NCBI RefSeq assembly: GCF_002109495.1
Contig: NZ_LVJN01000020.1
Location: forward strand, 976,300-1,040,299
DNA: 64,000 nt
Reading direction: 5' to 3'
DNA from: Magnetofaba australis IT-1
GTDB lineage: Bacteria > Pseudomonadota > Magnetococcia > Magnetococcales > Magnetococcaceae
Both the position numbers and the translations under genes were made by a program. This document shows, piece by piece, positions 1-7,510 of this stretch (positions within the stretch are counted from its first letter, which is position 1; each line of letters begins with the position of its first letter). Below the pieces are notes generated by a model. The model made no database searches. It saw only the letters and a list, made by a program, of their open reading frames with translations, and was not told where the DNA came from.

Positions 1-2
1 GC

Positions 3-233
3 TTCAACCACCAAAGCCCGGATAACCACTTTTCGCGCAATTTGAGCAAAGAGACGCTGGATCTTCACTTACACGAAGCCATTCGACGCATCGACCGGCA
101 GGAGGCGCGGGTTGCAAAGCGCATGCGCAGAGAGCGCGGGCTGCGGTTGTTGCGTGAGCAGGGGGGCTTTGCCGCGCTGCGCTGGGCGCTGAGCGGCGTT
201 GCGCGCCGTTTGGCGCCGCGTCCGGCGGAGTGA
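3..233 (+). CDS. C-terminal fragment of an unidentified protein
   Basis: The reading frame is open from the first bases of the window and ends at TGA 231-233, so this is the 3' end of a gene that starts upstream; the TTG at 42 is just an internal codon. The 76 visible residues are basic and helical with repeated arginines (for example RVAKRMRRERGLRLLRE) and have no recognisable motif. The neighbouring gene, on the other strand, is a sulfotransferase-like protein, so a related enzyme is possible, but nothing in the fragment shows it. Confidence 0.5.
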   Translation, partial: FNHQSPDNHFSRNLSKETLDLHLHEAIRRIDRQEARVAKRMRRERGLRLLREQGGFAALRWALSGVARRLAPRPAE

Positions 234-266
234 GTCCTGTGGTGAGAGGCCGGGAGGCGGCGCAAC

Positions 267-911
267 TCAGCTTTGCCCAGTGATGGGAGTGTAGTCGAAC
301 AGGGCGAAATCCTGGGCGTAAAGCTCTGTGGCGATGCGCGCCATTTCCGCATCATAGGCGGTTTCATACGGCGCGTGATCGGAGCGGTTTTTGTGCGCCA
401 GGGTGGCCTCTATGCCCAGGCGTTGCGCCACGGTGTGAAAATCCGCCTCAATGTTCTCCAGTCTACCGACAAAATCCACCTGAATGCGTCCGGCCTTATC
501 CGCCACAAAGTAGTGCTGGGGATGCAGGTGGGGGATGCTCCACAGCCGCTGCGGCGAAATCCACTCTTTGACGAACTGCTCAAAACTCTCAATGGAGGTC
601 AGGTGGGTTTCGGAAAACGCCTTGTCCTGATGGTTGATGCCGCCTTTTTTCAGAAAACTGTAGGCTGACAGCAATCGATCATGGGGGTGGCGGACAAAGG
701 TGAATTTAAAAAACCGTTTGAATTTTGACGGGTTGGCGCGCTGAAACAGAAAGTAGGGTTTGTGGTTGGACTGATAGTTCAGCGCCTGTCCCACGCTCAC
801 GCCAGCGGCTTTGGGAATGTGAATAAAAATGCACTCGCAGCAGTTGGGCGAGCCTTCATAGACGCCGCGTCCGCGCCAATCGGCGATGCGCATTCTCAGG
901 GTGGTGAGCAT
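267..911 (-). CDS. Sulfotransferase family protein (Sulfotransfer_2-like)
   Basis: A 214-residue putative PAPS-dependent sulfotransferase, of the kind that transfers sulfate to a carbohydrate hydroxyl. The 5'-phosphosulfate loop is seen as IHIPKAAG, and the 3'-phosphate-binding segment as FVRHPHDRLLSAYSFL with its Arg and Ser. The start is the ATG at 911, preceded by GAGGAG six bases upstream; the longer frame to 959 lacks a ribosome-binding site. There is no signal peptide, so it probably acts in the cytoplasm on surface-polysaccharide precursors, although no polysaccharide cluster is visible. The family is fairly sure; the acceptor is unknown. Confidence 0.75.
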   Translation of the reverse strand: MLTTLRMRIADWRGRGVYEGSPNCCECIFIHIPKAAGVSVGQALNYQSNHKPYFLFQRANPSKFKRFFKFTFVRHPHDRLLSAYSFLKKGGINHQDKAFSETHLTSIESFEQFVKEWISPQRLWSIPHLHPQHYFVADKAGRIQVDFVGRLENIEADFHTVAQRLGIEATLAHKNRSDHAPYETAYDAEMARIATELYAQDFALFDYTPITGQS

Positions 912-974
912 GCTGGGCTCCTCAAGCGGCGGAGTGGGGGAGAGGCATGGCGTCGTCATGGCGTCGTTACTCCC

Positions 975-2315
975 TTAGCGACCGCGCCACGCCTGCAGGC
1001 GGGTGGCGGCGTATTTGGCCTGAGCGCCTTGGCGCACCTGTCGCAGATAGCTGTTATAGGCCGTCGCCGCGCCGCGCACGTCGCGCATCTGCTCCATGGC
1101 GATCCCCTGCAGGAACAGCGTATCCGGGTTGCCCGGCAGGCGCTGCTCATAGGCGCGGAAGCTGGCCAGCGCCGCATCCGGGCGATGCAGCGCCAGTTGC
1201 GCCACGCCGGTCATGTGCTGCGCCTGGGCCTCGCTGGGTTTGATCCGTTTGGCGTCCTCGGCGTAGCGCAGGGCGTCGTTGGGGTGGTTGAGCGCCAGTT
1301 GCGTCTTGGCCATCAGCACCAGCGCCGGGTAGTCCTGCGGCGCCTGTTTGATGGCGCTGCGGATGTGCCTGTCGGCTTGGGCGTACTGCTTGCCGGAGAA
1401 GGCGTCTTCCCCCTTCTGGAGTTCATCAATGACCGGTTTGAGGGCGCGGATGGAGGCGGTGTTGTCCATGTAGCGTTCGCGATTCACCGCGCCGCCGGGG
1501 CGCACCTCGCCCCTCTTCTCGGCGATGGCGGCCTGGGCGTTGGCGATGCGTTCGCTGCTGAGCGGATGGGTGGCCATCATCAGCTCCAGCGCGTTGGGCT
1601 TGTGCTCGGACTGACTGTTGAGCATCTGCATCAGCCCCACCATCCCCTCGGGGTCATAGCCGGTGCGGCTCATGTAGGTCATGCCCAGGCTGTCGGCTTC
1701 GCGCTCGTTATCGCGGCTGTAGCTGGAGAGCAGCGCGCCTGCGCCCAGCCCGCCAAGTTGATTGATCCAGCCCGCCTGATTGGGCGCTTTGGCGTTGGCC
1801 ACCATGCCCACCCCCGCCAGCAGCGCTTGCGCGAAGATTGTTTTGGTTTGGCGCTGAGCGGCGTGACGGGCGTTGACGTGGCCCAGCTCATGCCCCAGCA
1901 GACCGGCCAGTTGGGATTCGTCCTGCATCTCCGCCAGAATGCCGCGGGTAGCGGCGACGCTACCGCCGGGGAAGGTGTAGGCGTTGACCCGATTGGCCTC
2001 CAGGGCGCGGAATGAATAGGGCATCTGCGGACGGTGGGAGCGTTGCGCCAACTCCTGGCCCACGCGGGTGAGGTAGCCGTTGACGCGGGCGTCGCTGACC
2101 GGGCCGTAGTCCTCGGAGAACTGATGCGGCGCCTGCTCCTTATCGATATTGATCTCCTGGCTCTCCGACATCAGCAGAAACTGCTCTTCGCCGGTGACCG
2201 GATTGACGCTGTTGCCGCAGGCGGCCAGTCCCACCGAGGAGAGGGTGGAGAGCCAGACGAAGTCGCGGCGGTTGAATCGGCGGTTCCACAGGCGGTCGGC
2301 AAAGTCACGATTCAT
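975..2315 (-). CDS. M48-family zinc metalloprotease with C-terminal TPRs (BepA/YfgC-like)
   Basis: A periplasmic metalloprotease of the BepA/LoiP type, which in other proteobacteria handles outer-membrane protein quality control. The N-terminus has twin arginines (NRRDF, residues 15-19), a hydrophobic stretch and a lipobox LAAC with Cys33, suggesting a lipoprotein, perhaps Tat-exported. The zinc motif HELGH lies at residues 142-146, and the third ligand Glu is in the NEREADSLG segment. The last 150 residues form TPR-like helices. At 446 residues it is close to BepA length. The ATG at 2315 is chosen over the TTG at 2330 because the signal sequence starts there. Confidence 0.85.
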   Translation of the reverse strand: MNRDFADRLWNRRFNRRDFVWLSTLSSVGLAACGNSVNPVTGEEQFLLMSESQEINIDKEQAPHQFSEDYGPVSDARVNGYLTRVGQELAQRSHRPQMPYSFRALEANRVNAYTFPGGSVAATRGILAEMQDESQLAGLLGHELGHVNARHAAQRQTKTIFAQALLAGVGMVANAKAPNQAGWINQLGGLGAGALLSSYSRDNEREADSLGMTYMSRTGYDPEGMVGLMQMLNSQSEHKPNALELMMATHPLSSERIANAQAAIAEKRGEVRPGGAVNRERYMDNTASIRALKPVIDELQKGEDAFSGKQYAQADRHIRSAIKQAPQDYPALVLMAKTQLALNHPNDALRYAEDAKRIKPSEAQAQHMTGVAQLALHRPDAALASFRAYEQRLPGNPDTLFLQGIAMEQMRDVRGAATAYNSYLRQVRQGAQAKYAATRLQAWRGR

Positions 2316-2445
2316 GGAGCAAACTCTCAAAGGCTGGCAGTAACGGAAATCGAGTCAAAATAGAACATCTGCGCGCGCTCAAAACGTTCGGACGCGCACG
2401 CAGCAAAACTTACCGAGGTCCAGGAGGGCGTCCCTTCTGGCGAGT

Positions 2446-2507
2446 CGAGGGCGGCGCCCTCGTGGGTCCAGGGCAAAGCCCTGGTGGGGTCTGGGGCGAA
2501 GCCCCAG
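2446..2507. repeat. Array of three GC-rich 17-base palindromes (copy 1)
   Basis: Three perfect hairpins lie in a row between two minus-strand genes: CGAGGGCGGCGCCCTCG (2446-2462), CCAGGGCAAAGCCCTGG (2468-2484) and CTGGGGCGAAGCCCCAG (2491-2507). All share the core GGGC-NNN-GCCC, while the outer three base pairs differ but stay paired. A T-rich stretch follows. The array lies downstream of the kinase gene's stop only in the antisense sense; on the minus strand it precedes the protease start. Related arrays occur at 6673, 7396, 17145 and 18638. Confidence 0.85.
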
Positions 2508-2541
2508 TCTCTTTTCTCTTCCCCCGGATTGTTTATTACAA

Positions 2542-3543
2542 TTACAGCGGCCACGGCAGCGGCTGCTCCTCCATCAGGGCCGCCTGTTCGCGCAGCCCTA
2601 GAATGTGCGTCTCCCACTGTAGCGGATCATCGAACCAGGGGAAACAGCGCGGGAAGGCGGGATCGGCCCAGCGTTTGCCGATCCACGCCATGTGGTGCAG
2701 CATACGCAGGGTGCGCAGCGCCTCGATCAGATGCATCTCGCGCGGGTCCAGATCGTGGAAGCGGCTGTAGCCCTCCAGCAGATCGCAGAACTGGTCGGCT
2801 TGGGTCTGGCGGTCGCCGGAGAGGCAGAGCCAGATATCCTGAATCGCCGGGCCGCTGCGGGCGTCGTCGAAGTCCACCACGCGGGGGCCTTCGTACTCAT
2901 CCCATAGGATATTGCCCACATGAAAGTCGCCATGCAGGCGGATGGGCTTGAACCCCTCGGCCAGTTTCCATTGGCGCTCGATGCGCCCCAGCAGATCTTC
3001 GGTGAGGCCCTGATAGACGCTGCGCAGGGAGTCGGGGATGTGTTCCGAGGCGAGGAGGAACTGCGCCGAGTCCACGCCAAATGATTGCGGCGTCAGCGCC
3101 GGGCGGTGGGCGAACTTCTCGGCGGCGCCCAATTGATGCAGCCGCCCCAGGAAGGCGCCCAGACGGCGCAGGTGGTCGGGACTCTCCAGATCCGGCGCGC
3201 GCCCGCCCACGCGGGGGTAGAGAGCAAAGCGGAACGGTCCATGTTTGAGCAGCGTGCGGCCCTCGTCGTCGGCCATGGGCGGTACGGCGGGGATCTCCAA
3301 CTCCGCCATCTGCTGGGTGAAGAGATGCTCTTCCAGAATCTGCTCGTCGCTCCAGCGGCCCGGGCGGTAGAATTTGGCCACCAGCATGCCGCGCTCTTCC
3401 ACGCCCACCTGGTAGACGCGGTTTTCGTAGCTGTTCAGGGCCAGCAGATGTCCGGTGCAAGGGAAGCCGGCGGCCTCCACGGCGTTGAGAATCTGGTCGG
3501 GACCCAGCTCCAGAAAGAATGCGGTTTCGTCGAAAGCATCCAT
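2542..3543 (-). CDS. srkA: Stress response kinase A-like Ser/Thr kinase (SrkA/YihE/RdoA)
   Basis: A 333-residue aminoglycoside-phosphotransferase-fold kinase of the SrkA family, which protects bacteria during envelope and oxidative stress. The catalytic loop HGDFHVGNIL and the Mg-binding VVDFDDARSGP are both present, and the C-terminal segment with FPWFDDPLQWETHI is typical of the family. The ATG at 3543 is preceded by AGGGGG at a good distance and starts at the same point as the family; the frame continues to 3681 without a credible start. A perfect minus-strand TATAAT lies at 3650-3655, about 107 bases upstream of the start. Confidence 0.85.
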   Translation of the reverse strand: MDAFDETAFFLELGPDQILNAVEAAGFPCTGHLLALNSYENRVYQVGVEERGMLVAKFYRPGRWSDEQILEEHLFTQQMAELEIPAVPPMADDEGRTLLKHGPFRFALYPRVGGRAPDLESPDHLRRLGAFLGRLHQLGAAEKFAHRPALTPQSFGVDSAQFLLASEHIPDSLRSVYQGLTEDLLGRIERQWKLAEGFKPIRLHGDFHVGNILWDEYEGPRVVDFDDARSGPAIQDIWLCLSGDRQTQADQFCDLLEGYSRFHDLDPREMHLIEALRTLRMLHHMAWIGKRWADPAFPRCFPWFDDPLQWETHILGLREQAALMEEQPLPWPL

Positions 3544-3649
3544 CACGTGGCCCCCTATGGCGCGGTGTGAAACAGTGGCTAAGTACTCTATCAGAGTCGC
3601 ATCGGCATTGCGCGGTTCGTCAAAATGGATGCGAATTTGCGCGGTTGCG

Positions 3650-3655
3650 ATTATA
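3650..3655 (-). promoter_or_regulatory. Possible -10 box for the srkA-like gene
   Basis: ATTATA on the plus strand reads TATAAT on the minus strand, 107 bases before the kinase start codon. No convincing -35 box stands at 16-18 bases, so this is a weak call. Confidence 0.25.
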
Positions 3656-3764
3656 GTCTTTCCTGCAAAGCTATGGTTCACCCATTTTAACGAAATACAT
3701 GGGCGCTTTCGGGCGCAGATCCTACATTCGGGCGCATCCGCCTGTTTCGCCAGTGGAATGAGAC

Positions 3765-4733
3765 ATGAACGAAACCTGGTACGACGGCGAGAATTTTGAC
3801 TCCATTCAACTCTTTCAGGGGGTGGGGTTCGAAGCGGTCTCCCACATTCTGGAGGAGTGCCCGGTGGTCAAATTCGCTCCGGATGATGTGATCATCACGC
3901 CGGAGACCCCCAACACGCTGCTCTATCTGGTGCTGGAGGGGGAGCTGTCGGTGCGCTTGGGGCGGGCCGACGCCAACGCCCTGGTCTCCGTGGGGGTGGG
4001 TGGCTGCGTGGGCGAGATGTCGGTGATCGACGCCGATAAAGCCTCCGCCTATGTGGTGGCGGAGACGCCGTGCCGACTCATCGAAGTGGAGGATGAGAAG
4101 GTTTGGTCGCTGATTCACAACTCCCACGATATGGCGTGTAATCTGCTCTATCTGCTCTCGCGGCGCATGCGTTTTAACAACCGCGTGATCATGGAGGGGG
4201 AGGAGAAGCAGCGCGCGCTGGAGACCAGCGTGCGGGTGGACGGCCTGACCGGGCTCTACAACCGCCGTTGGCTGGACCACTCCCTGGAGCGGCAGTTTCA
4301 GCGCATGGGTCGCGACGGCGGCTCACTGAGTCTGCTGATGATGGATGTGGATCACTTCAAACGCTTCAACGACACCTTTGGTCACCTGGGCGGCGACTGC
4401 GCCCTGCGCACCTTGGCGCGGTCGTTGATGGACCATCTGCGTCCTGGTGACATGGCGGCGCGCTATGGCGGTGAGGAGTTCTCCGTGCTGCTGCCCGAGA
4501 CCACCTTGCAGACCGCCATCAATATCGCCGAGCGTCTGCGTGAGGGGGTGGCCGGGGAGAAGATCGTCAGCGAGGAGGGCAAAGCGCTGGACTCCATCAC
4601 CATCTCCATCGGCGTGGCCTCCACCAGCGCTGAACTCAACACCCCGGCCAAACTGGTGGCGGCGGCCGACGCCGCGCTCTACGCCGCCAAGCAGGGCGGG
4701 CGCAACTGTGTGCATGCGCATGGGGAGGAGTGA
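3765..4733 (+). CDS. Diguanylate cyclase with N-terminal cyclic-nucleotide-binding-like domain
   Basis: A 322-residue protein that makes c-di-GMP. Residues ~15-125 form a cNMP-binding (CAP_ED-like) beta roll ending in a glycine-rich GGCVGEMSVID segment; ~160-320 form a GGDEF domain. The active-site GGEEF is at 235-239, and RPGD at 226-229 is a product-inhibition I-site at the right spacing. It is soluble, with no membrane segment. The likely logic is that a small ligand bound at the N-terminus sets cyclase activity; whether that ligand is cAMP or cGMP cannot be read from the sequence. It faces the next gene tail to tail with 34 bases between. Confidence 0.85.
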   Translation: MNETWYDGENFDSIQLFQGVGFEAVSHILEECPVVKFAPDDVIITPETPNTLLYLVLEGELSVRLGRADANALVSVGVGGCVGEMSVIDADKASAYVVAETPCRLIEVEDEKVWSLIHNSHDMACNLLYLLSRRMRFNNRVIMEGEEKQRALETSVRVDGLTGLYNRRWLDHSLERQFQRMGRDGGSLSLLMMDVDHFKRFNDTFGHLGGDCALRTLARSLMDHLRPGDMAARYGGEEFSVLLPETTLQTAINIAERLREGVAGEKIVSEEGKALDSITISIGVASTSAELNTPAKLVAAADAALYAAKQGGRNCVHAHGEE

Positions 4734-4767
4734 GCCCTAAGCAAAGACTCAAGGGGCGCGCTGCGCG

Positions 4768-5487
4768 TCAGCTTCCGCCGCCACACCCCGCGCCACCACA
4801 ACTGGAGCCGCCACAGCTGGCTCCAGTGCCCCCCGCGTCGCCGCCGCAGCCCGCGCCTCCGCCATCGCCGCTGCATCCCCAACTACTGGCGCAACCAATG
4901 CTCCCGCCACAGCCGATGTGCGTTGCGCAGTAGCGGTTCGGCGTCTCATCCTGGCGACAGTCCAGGGTGTAGACAAAGCCATCCGCAATCCCCAGCTCCC
5001 CATCCAAAGCGAACAGAAGAGGCAGTCTGTCAGGCTTCTTGGAATCGATGCCCTCTTTCAAACACGCCAGTCGCCACGCGCGTTTGATTCCATCTTGCGC
5101 CTGATCAGGCGAACGCATGGCCTCGGTAGGCGTGTGGTGGAGAAAGTAGCCGAATCCCCGTTTGCAGAAATCCGCATAAGTTCTGGTGAAGAGGATGAAT
5201 TCGTGCCACGCCACGTCGACAGCTTGGGAGGGCATGAAGACCATGGCGCGCTTTTTCGACATGCGGCAGAGGCAGAAAAAGTCCCGCAATCCGGTGATGA
5301 CCTGTTCCTGCTGCTGTTCATCCAGATGGGGATAGACGGTGGCCAGTTTTTGTTTGAGCACAGGGGTGAATTTGTACTTCTGGATGAACTCCAGATCCTC
5401 CTGCAAACTGGCGCGCTTGCGCCAGGTCAGGAATTGCCAAAACACCAGGGCGCCAATCAGCAGCGACAACAGAGTGGAAAAAGACAT
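4768..5487 (-). CDS. Membrane-anchored protein with Gly/Cys-rich tail, function unknown
   Basis: A 239-residue protein with one N-terminal hydrophobic segment (~4-20). A middle domain contains VDVAWHEFILFTRTYADFC and GYFLHH, which resembles glycine-rich-domain (DUF1399/GRDP-like) proteins. The last ~48 residues are about half glycine, with seven cysteines spaced 5-11 apart. GGGAG lies eight bases before the ATG at 5487. The tail could bind metal or be cross-linked; no function is known to me. The resemblance to the GRDP family is from memory of its WH...TREYxxFC pattern. Confidence 0.65.
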   Translation of the reverse strand: MSFSTLLSLLIGALVFWQFLTWRKRASLQEDLEFIQKYKFTPVLKQKLATVYPHLDEQQQEQVITGLRDFFCLCRMSKKRAMVFMPSQAVDVAWHEFILFTRTYADFCKRGFGYFLHHTPTEAMRSPDQAQDGIKRAWRLACLKEGIDSKKPDRLPLLFALDGELGIADGFVYTLDCRQDETPNRYCATHIGCGGSIGCASSWGCSGDGGGAGCGGDAGGTGASCGGSSCGGAGCGGGS

Positions 5488-5583
5488 GGTGAATCTCCCG
5501 CCGTGAGCGCCTATGGTTACCGCATCAATTAAACCAAAGCTTTCTCATCGGGTCACCGTTTGGCGGCCCAAGACACAGGGCGT

Positions 5584-6627
5584 TCAGCGCGAGGAGAAGA
5601 CGTCTGAGAACCAGCCTGACGCCGCAGAGGTCAGGCACGCCCACACGCCCTGTGGTTTCGACGCCAGGGCGCAGCCCAGAATCCAGCGCTCACAGCGCTG
5701 GCTCATCCACTCCTGCTTGTAGGGATCGTTGCCGTATAGATAGTCCAGCTCCATCACCCCCTCGCGGTCGATGGCCAGCTCCATCATGTAGGCGGTGAGC
5801 AGCGTGCCGGGGGAGTACTCCCTCCACGCTTCGTCATACACCAGCCGGAAGATGCTGGCCCTGCCGTGGGCGATGAACCAGATCTGCGCCGCAGCGGCGT
5901 GGCCGTCGATGGTGAGCAGCGCCGCGCGCAGCCAGCCGCGACTGGCCAGGGCGTCCAGCATATCCGCCAGATGGTCGTCCAGCGGCTCGCGGCTCTTCCA
6001 ACTGCCCCGGTGGATGGCGTGATAGTGGGTGAGGAACTCCGGCAGCTCTTCGCTGCCATAAAGGCGGATTTGATGCTTCCGTTCCCGCGCCAGTTTGCGC
6101 CCTTTGCGCGCAATGGTGCTGCGCACCCGGCCCGGGCGCCCCGCCATGTACTGTTTGAAGCTCTGTCCGCCCACCGGGTGGATCCAGTTCACATGCTGAA
6201 AACGCGGGTGACAGAGGAATCCCGCCGCCTCCAAGGCCGCTTGCAGCGCCTGGGTGGTGGGGTCGTGACGATCCAGCAGGTCCAGCGTCAACACCACCAG
6301 TTTCGCCGCCGCCAACCCCTGCGCCAGACACTTCAGCACGGCTTCCTGGTCCTCTGGTGCCAGCAATAGCGTATAGCGCCCGGAGTAGAGGCTGGTGAGG
6401 GCGTCCCAGGCGTTGTTCTGCACCTCCGCCAGCGGCAGGATGGCGCGCACGGTGTCGCCGTCGAGCACGCAGGCCAGGCGCACTTGCCGCGCATCGGCCA
6501 GCAGCCGCGTGACGTGCTGCTCCAGCCACAAGCGCGACAGAAACAGGCTCTGGCGTTCGCCAGCGGCGAACAGCGCATCGGCGCTGGCGGGCAGTTGCGC
6601 CCAATCCGTATAGCAGACGAAATGCAT
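5584..6627 (-). CDS. GNAT-fold acyltransferase, CelD/BcsL-like (Acetyltransf_6)
   Basis: A 347-residue protein of the CelD-like double-GNAT family often found near exopolysaccharide or cellulose genes. The C-terminal half shows the usual pattern: a helix rich in Arg/Lys (STIARKGRKLARERKHQ), then HYHAIHRGSW, AAQIWFIAHGRASIFRLVYDEAW and LLTAYMMELAIDREGVMELDYLYG with the NDPYKQEWM close. The acyl donor and acceptor are unknown. It lies alone on the minus strand with a hairpin array upstream. Confidence 0.75.
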   Translation of the reverse strand: MHFVCYTDWAQLPASADALFAAGERQSLFLSRLWLEQHVTRLLADARQVRLACVLDGDTVRAILPLAEVQNNAWDALTSLYSGRYTLLLAPEDQEAVLKCLAQGLAAAKLVVLTLDLLDRHDPTTQALQAALEAAGFLCHPRFQHVNWIHPVGGQSFKQYMAGRPGRVRSTIARKGRKLARERKHQIRLYGSEELPEFLTHYHAIHRGSWKSREPLDDHLADMLDALASRGWLRAALLTIDGHAAAAQIWFIAHGRASIFRLVYDEAWREYSPGTLLTAYMMELAIDREGVMELDYLYGNDPYKQEWMSQRCERWILGCALASKPQGVWACLTSAASGWFSDVFSSR

Positions 6628-6672
6628 TGGCCGGTTAACTTATTTGAAAGAGGGGTGGGAAGCTGAAAGAGG

Positions 6673-6761
6673 CTGGGGCTTCGCCCCAGACCCCGACCAG
6701 GGCGCCGCCCTGGACCCGCACGGGCTCTGCCCGTGACCCGCCAGGGAAATGATTTCCCTGG
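6673..6761. repeat. Array of four GC-rich palindromes (copy 2)
   Basis: Four consecutive perfect hairpins: CTGGGGCTTCGCCCCAG (6673-6689), CCAGGGCGCCGCCCTGG (6697-6713), CACGGGCTCTGCCCGTG (6719-6735) and a longer one at 6741-6761 with arms CCAGGGAAAT and ATTTCCCTGG. Spacers are 5-8 bases. The array fills most of the 223-base gap between the GNAT gene and the acyltransferase gene, both on the minus strand. Confidence 0.85.
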
Positions 6762-6850
6762 ACCCTCGTTAGTTTGCTCTGTGCATGCATGACGATTTGT
6801 GTTTGGGCGGTGGGCCGTGGGCTTGCTTGTGAGTGAATGAAAGATCGAAT

Positions 6851-7327
6851 TTAATGTTCTTGCTTATCCAGCGGACGGATCACCCGGGCCGGATTGCCCG
6901 CCGCCACCACGCCGGGAGGAATATCCGTCGACACCACCGAACCCGCGCCAATGTAGCTCCCCTCGCCAATGGTCACGCCGGGCAAAATAATCGTGCCGCA
7001 GCCCAGGAATACGCCACGCTCCAGCGTCACCGGCGCGTTGCTCTCGGTCATGCCGAAGCGCTCCCGTTGCAGCGCGCTGCACATGCCGTGGGTGAGAATC
7101 ACGCAACCGGTGGTGAGCCAGACGTCGGCGCCGATGGTGATCAACGCTGGCGCGCGGTTGTCCAGCAGCACGTTGCGGCCGAGAAATACGCTGCCGGGCG
7201 AGGCCATGTTCACCCCGCGCCAGATGTGCAGCCGCTTGGCCAGGGGGGGGAGGAACCACAGCGTTTGCGCCAGATTGCCCAGAGCCCAACTGACAAGCTG
7301 ACGCGGCGAAATAGTCAAATCAGGCAT
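6851..7327 (-). CDS. Left-handed beta-helix acyltransferase (WcaF/LacA-type)
   Basis: A 158-residue hexapeptide-repeat acyltransferase, of the sort that O-acetylates sugars in surface polysaccharides. Imperfect hexapeptides run from ~40 to the end (ITIGADVWLTTGCVILTHG, LGCGTIILPGVTIGEGSYIG, GSVVSTDIPPGVVAAGNPARVI), and the final AGNPARVI is the family signature. The start at 7327 has no strong ribosome-binding site. The donor (acetyl-CoA) and sugar acceptor are inferred from the family only. Confidence 0.75.
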   Translation of the reverse strand: MPDLTISPRQLVSWALGNLAQTLWFLPPLAKRLHIWRGVNMASPGSVFLGRNVLLDNRAPALITIGADVWLTTGCVILTHGMCSALQRERFGMTESNAPVTLERGVFLGCGTIILPGVTIGEGSYIGAGSVVSTDIPPGVVAAGNPARVIRPLDKQEH

Positions 7328-7358
7328 GGGAATCCATTTTCAGCACGATAGCAAAGGT

Positions 7359-7390
7359 CGAAAATCGGGACATTTATGGCCCGATTTTCG
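7359..7390. terminator. Perfect 11-base inverted repeat downstream of uup
   Basis: CGAAAATCGGG (7359-7369) and CCCGATTTTCG (7380-7390) form a perfect stem with a 10-base loop. On the minus strand it lies after the Uup gene and the hairpin array and just before the acyltransferase start, so it could end uup transcription or act as an operator for the next gene. The A/T-rich outer arm resembles an intrinsic terminator in either direction. Confidence 0.4.
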
Positions 7391-7395
7391 GGGGT

Positions 7396-7473
7396 CTGGG
7401 GTCCGCGACCCCAGCGGGGTGTGGGGCGGCGCCCCACGGTTTGGTCTTTGGGAGCTCGAGGGCAAAGCCCTCG
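7396..7473. repeat. Array of three GC-rich palindromes (copy 3)
   Basis: Perfect hairpins CTGGGGTCCGCGACCCCAG (7396-7414), GTGGGGCGGCGCCCCAC (7421-7437) and CGAGGGCAAAGCCCTCG (7457-7473). The stretch from the second hairpin to about 7495 recurs, in inverted orientation, at 17125-17194, so this copy is an intact reference for the array interrupted by the insertion sequence at 17195-18630. Confidence 0.85.
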
Positions 7474-7510
7474 ATATCTTTCATCTTCCAGGCTGTTATA
7501 AAGTCTAAGC

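Noticed and set aside
762-2015. Long plus-strand open frame opposite the M48 protease gene
   Set aside because: It is a GC-rich shadow frame with runs of Gly, Val and Ala and no domain; the minus-strand protease is unmistakable.
6673-6761. CRISPR array
   Set aside because: Repeats are short palindromes of differing sequence with 5-8-base spacers; there are no direct repeats, uniform spacers or cas genes.
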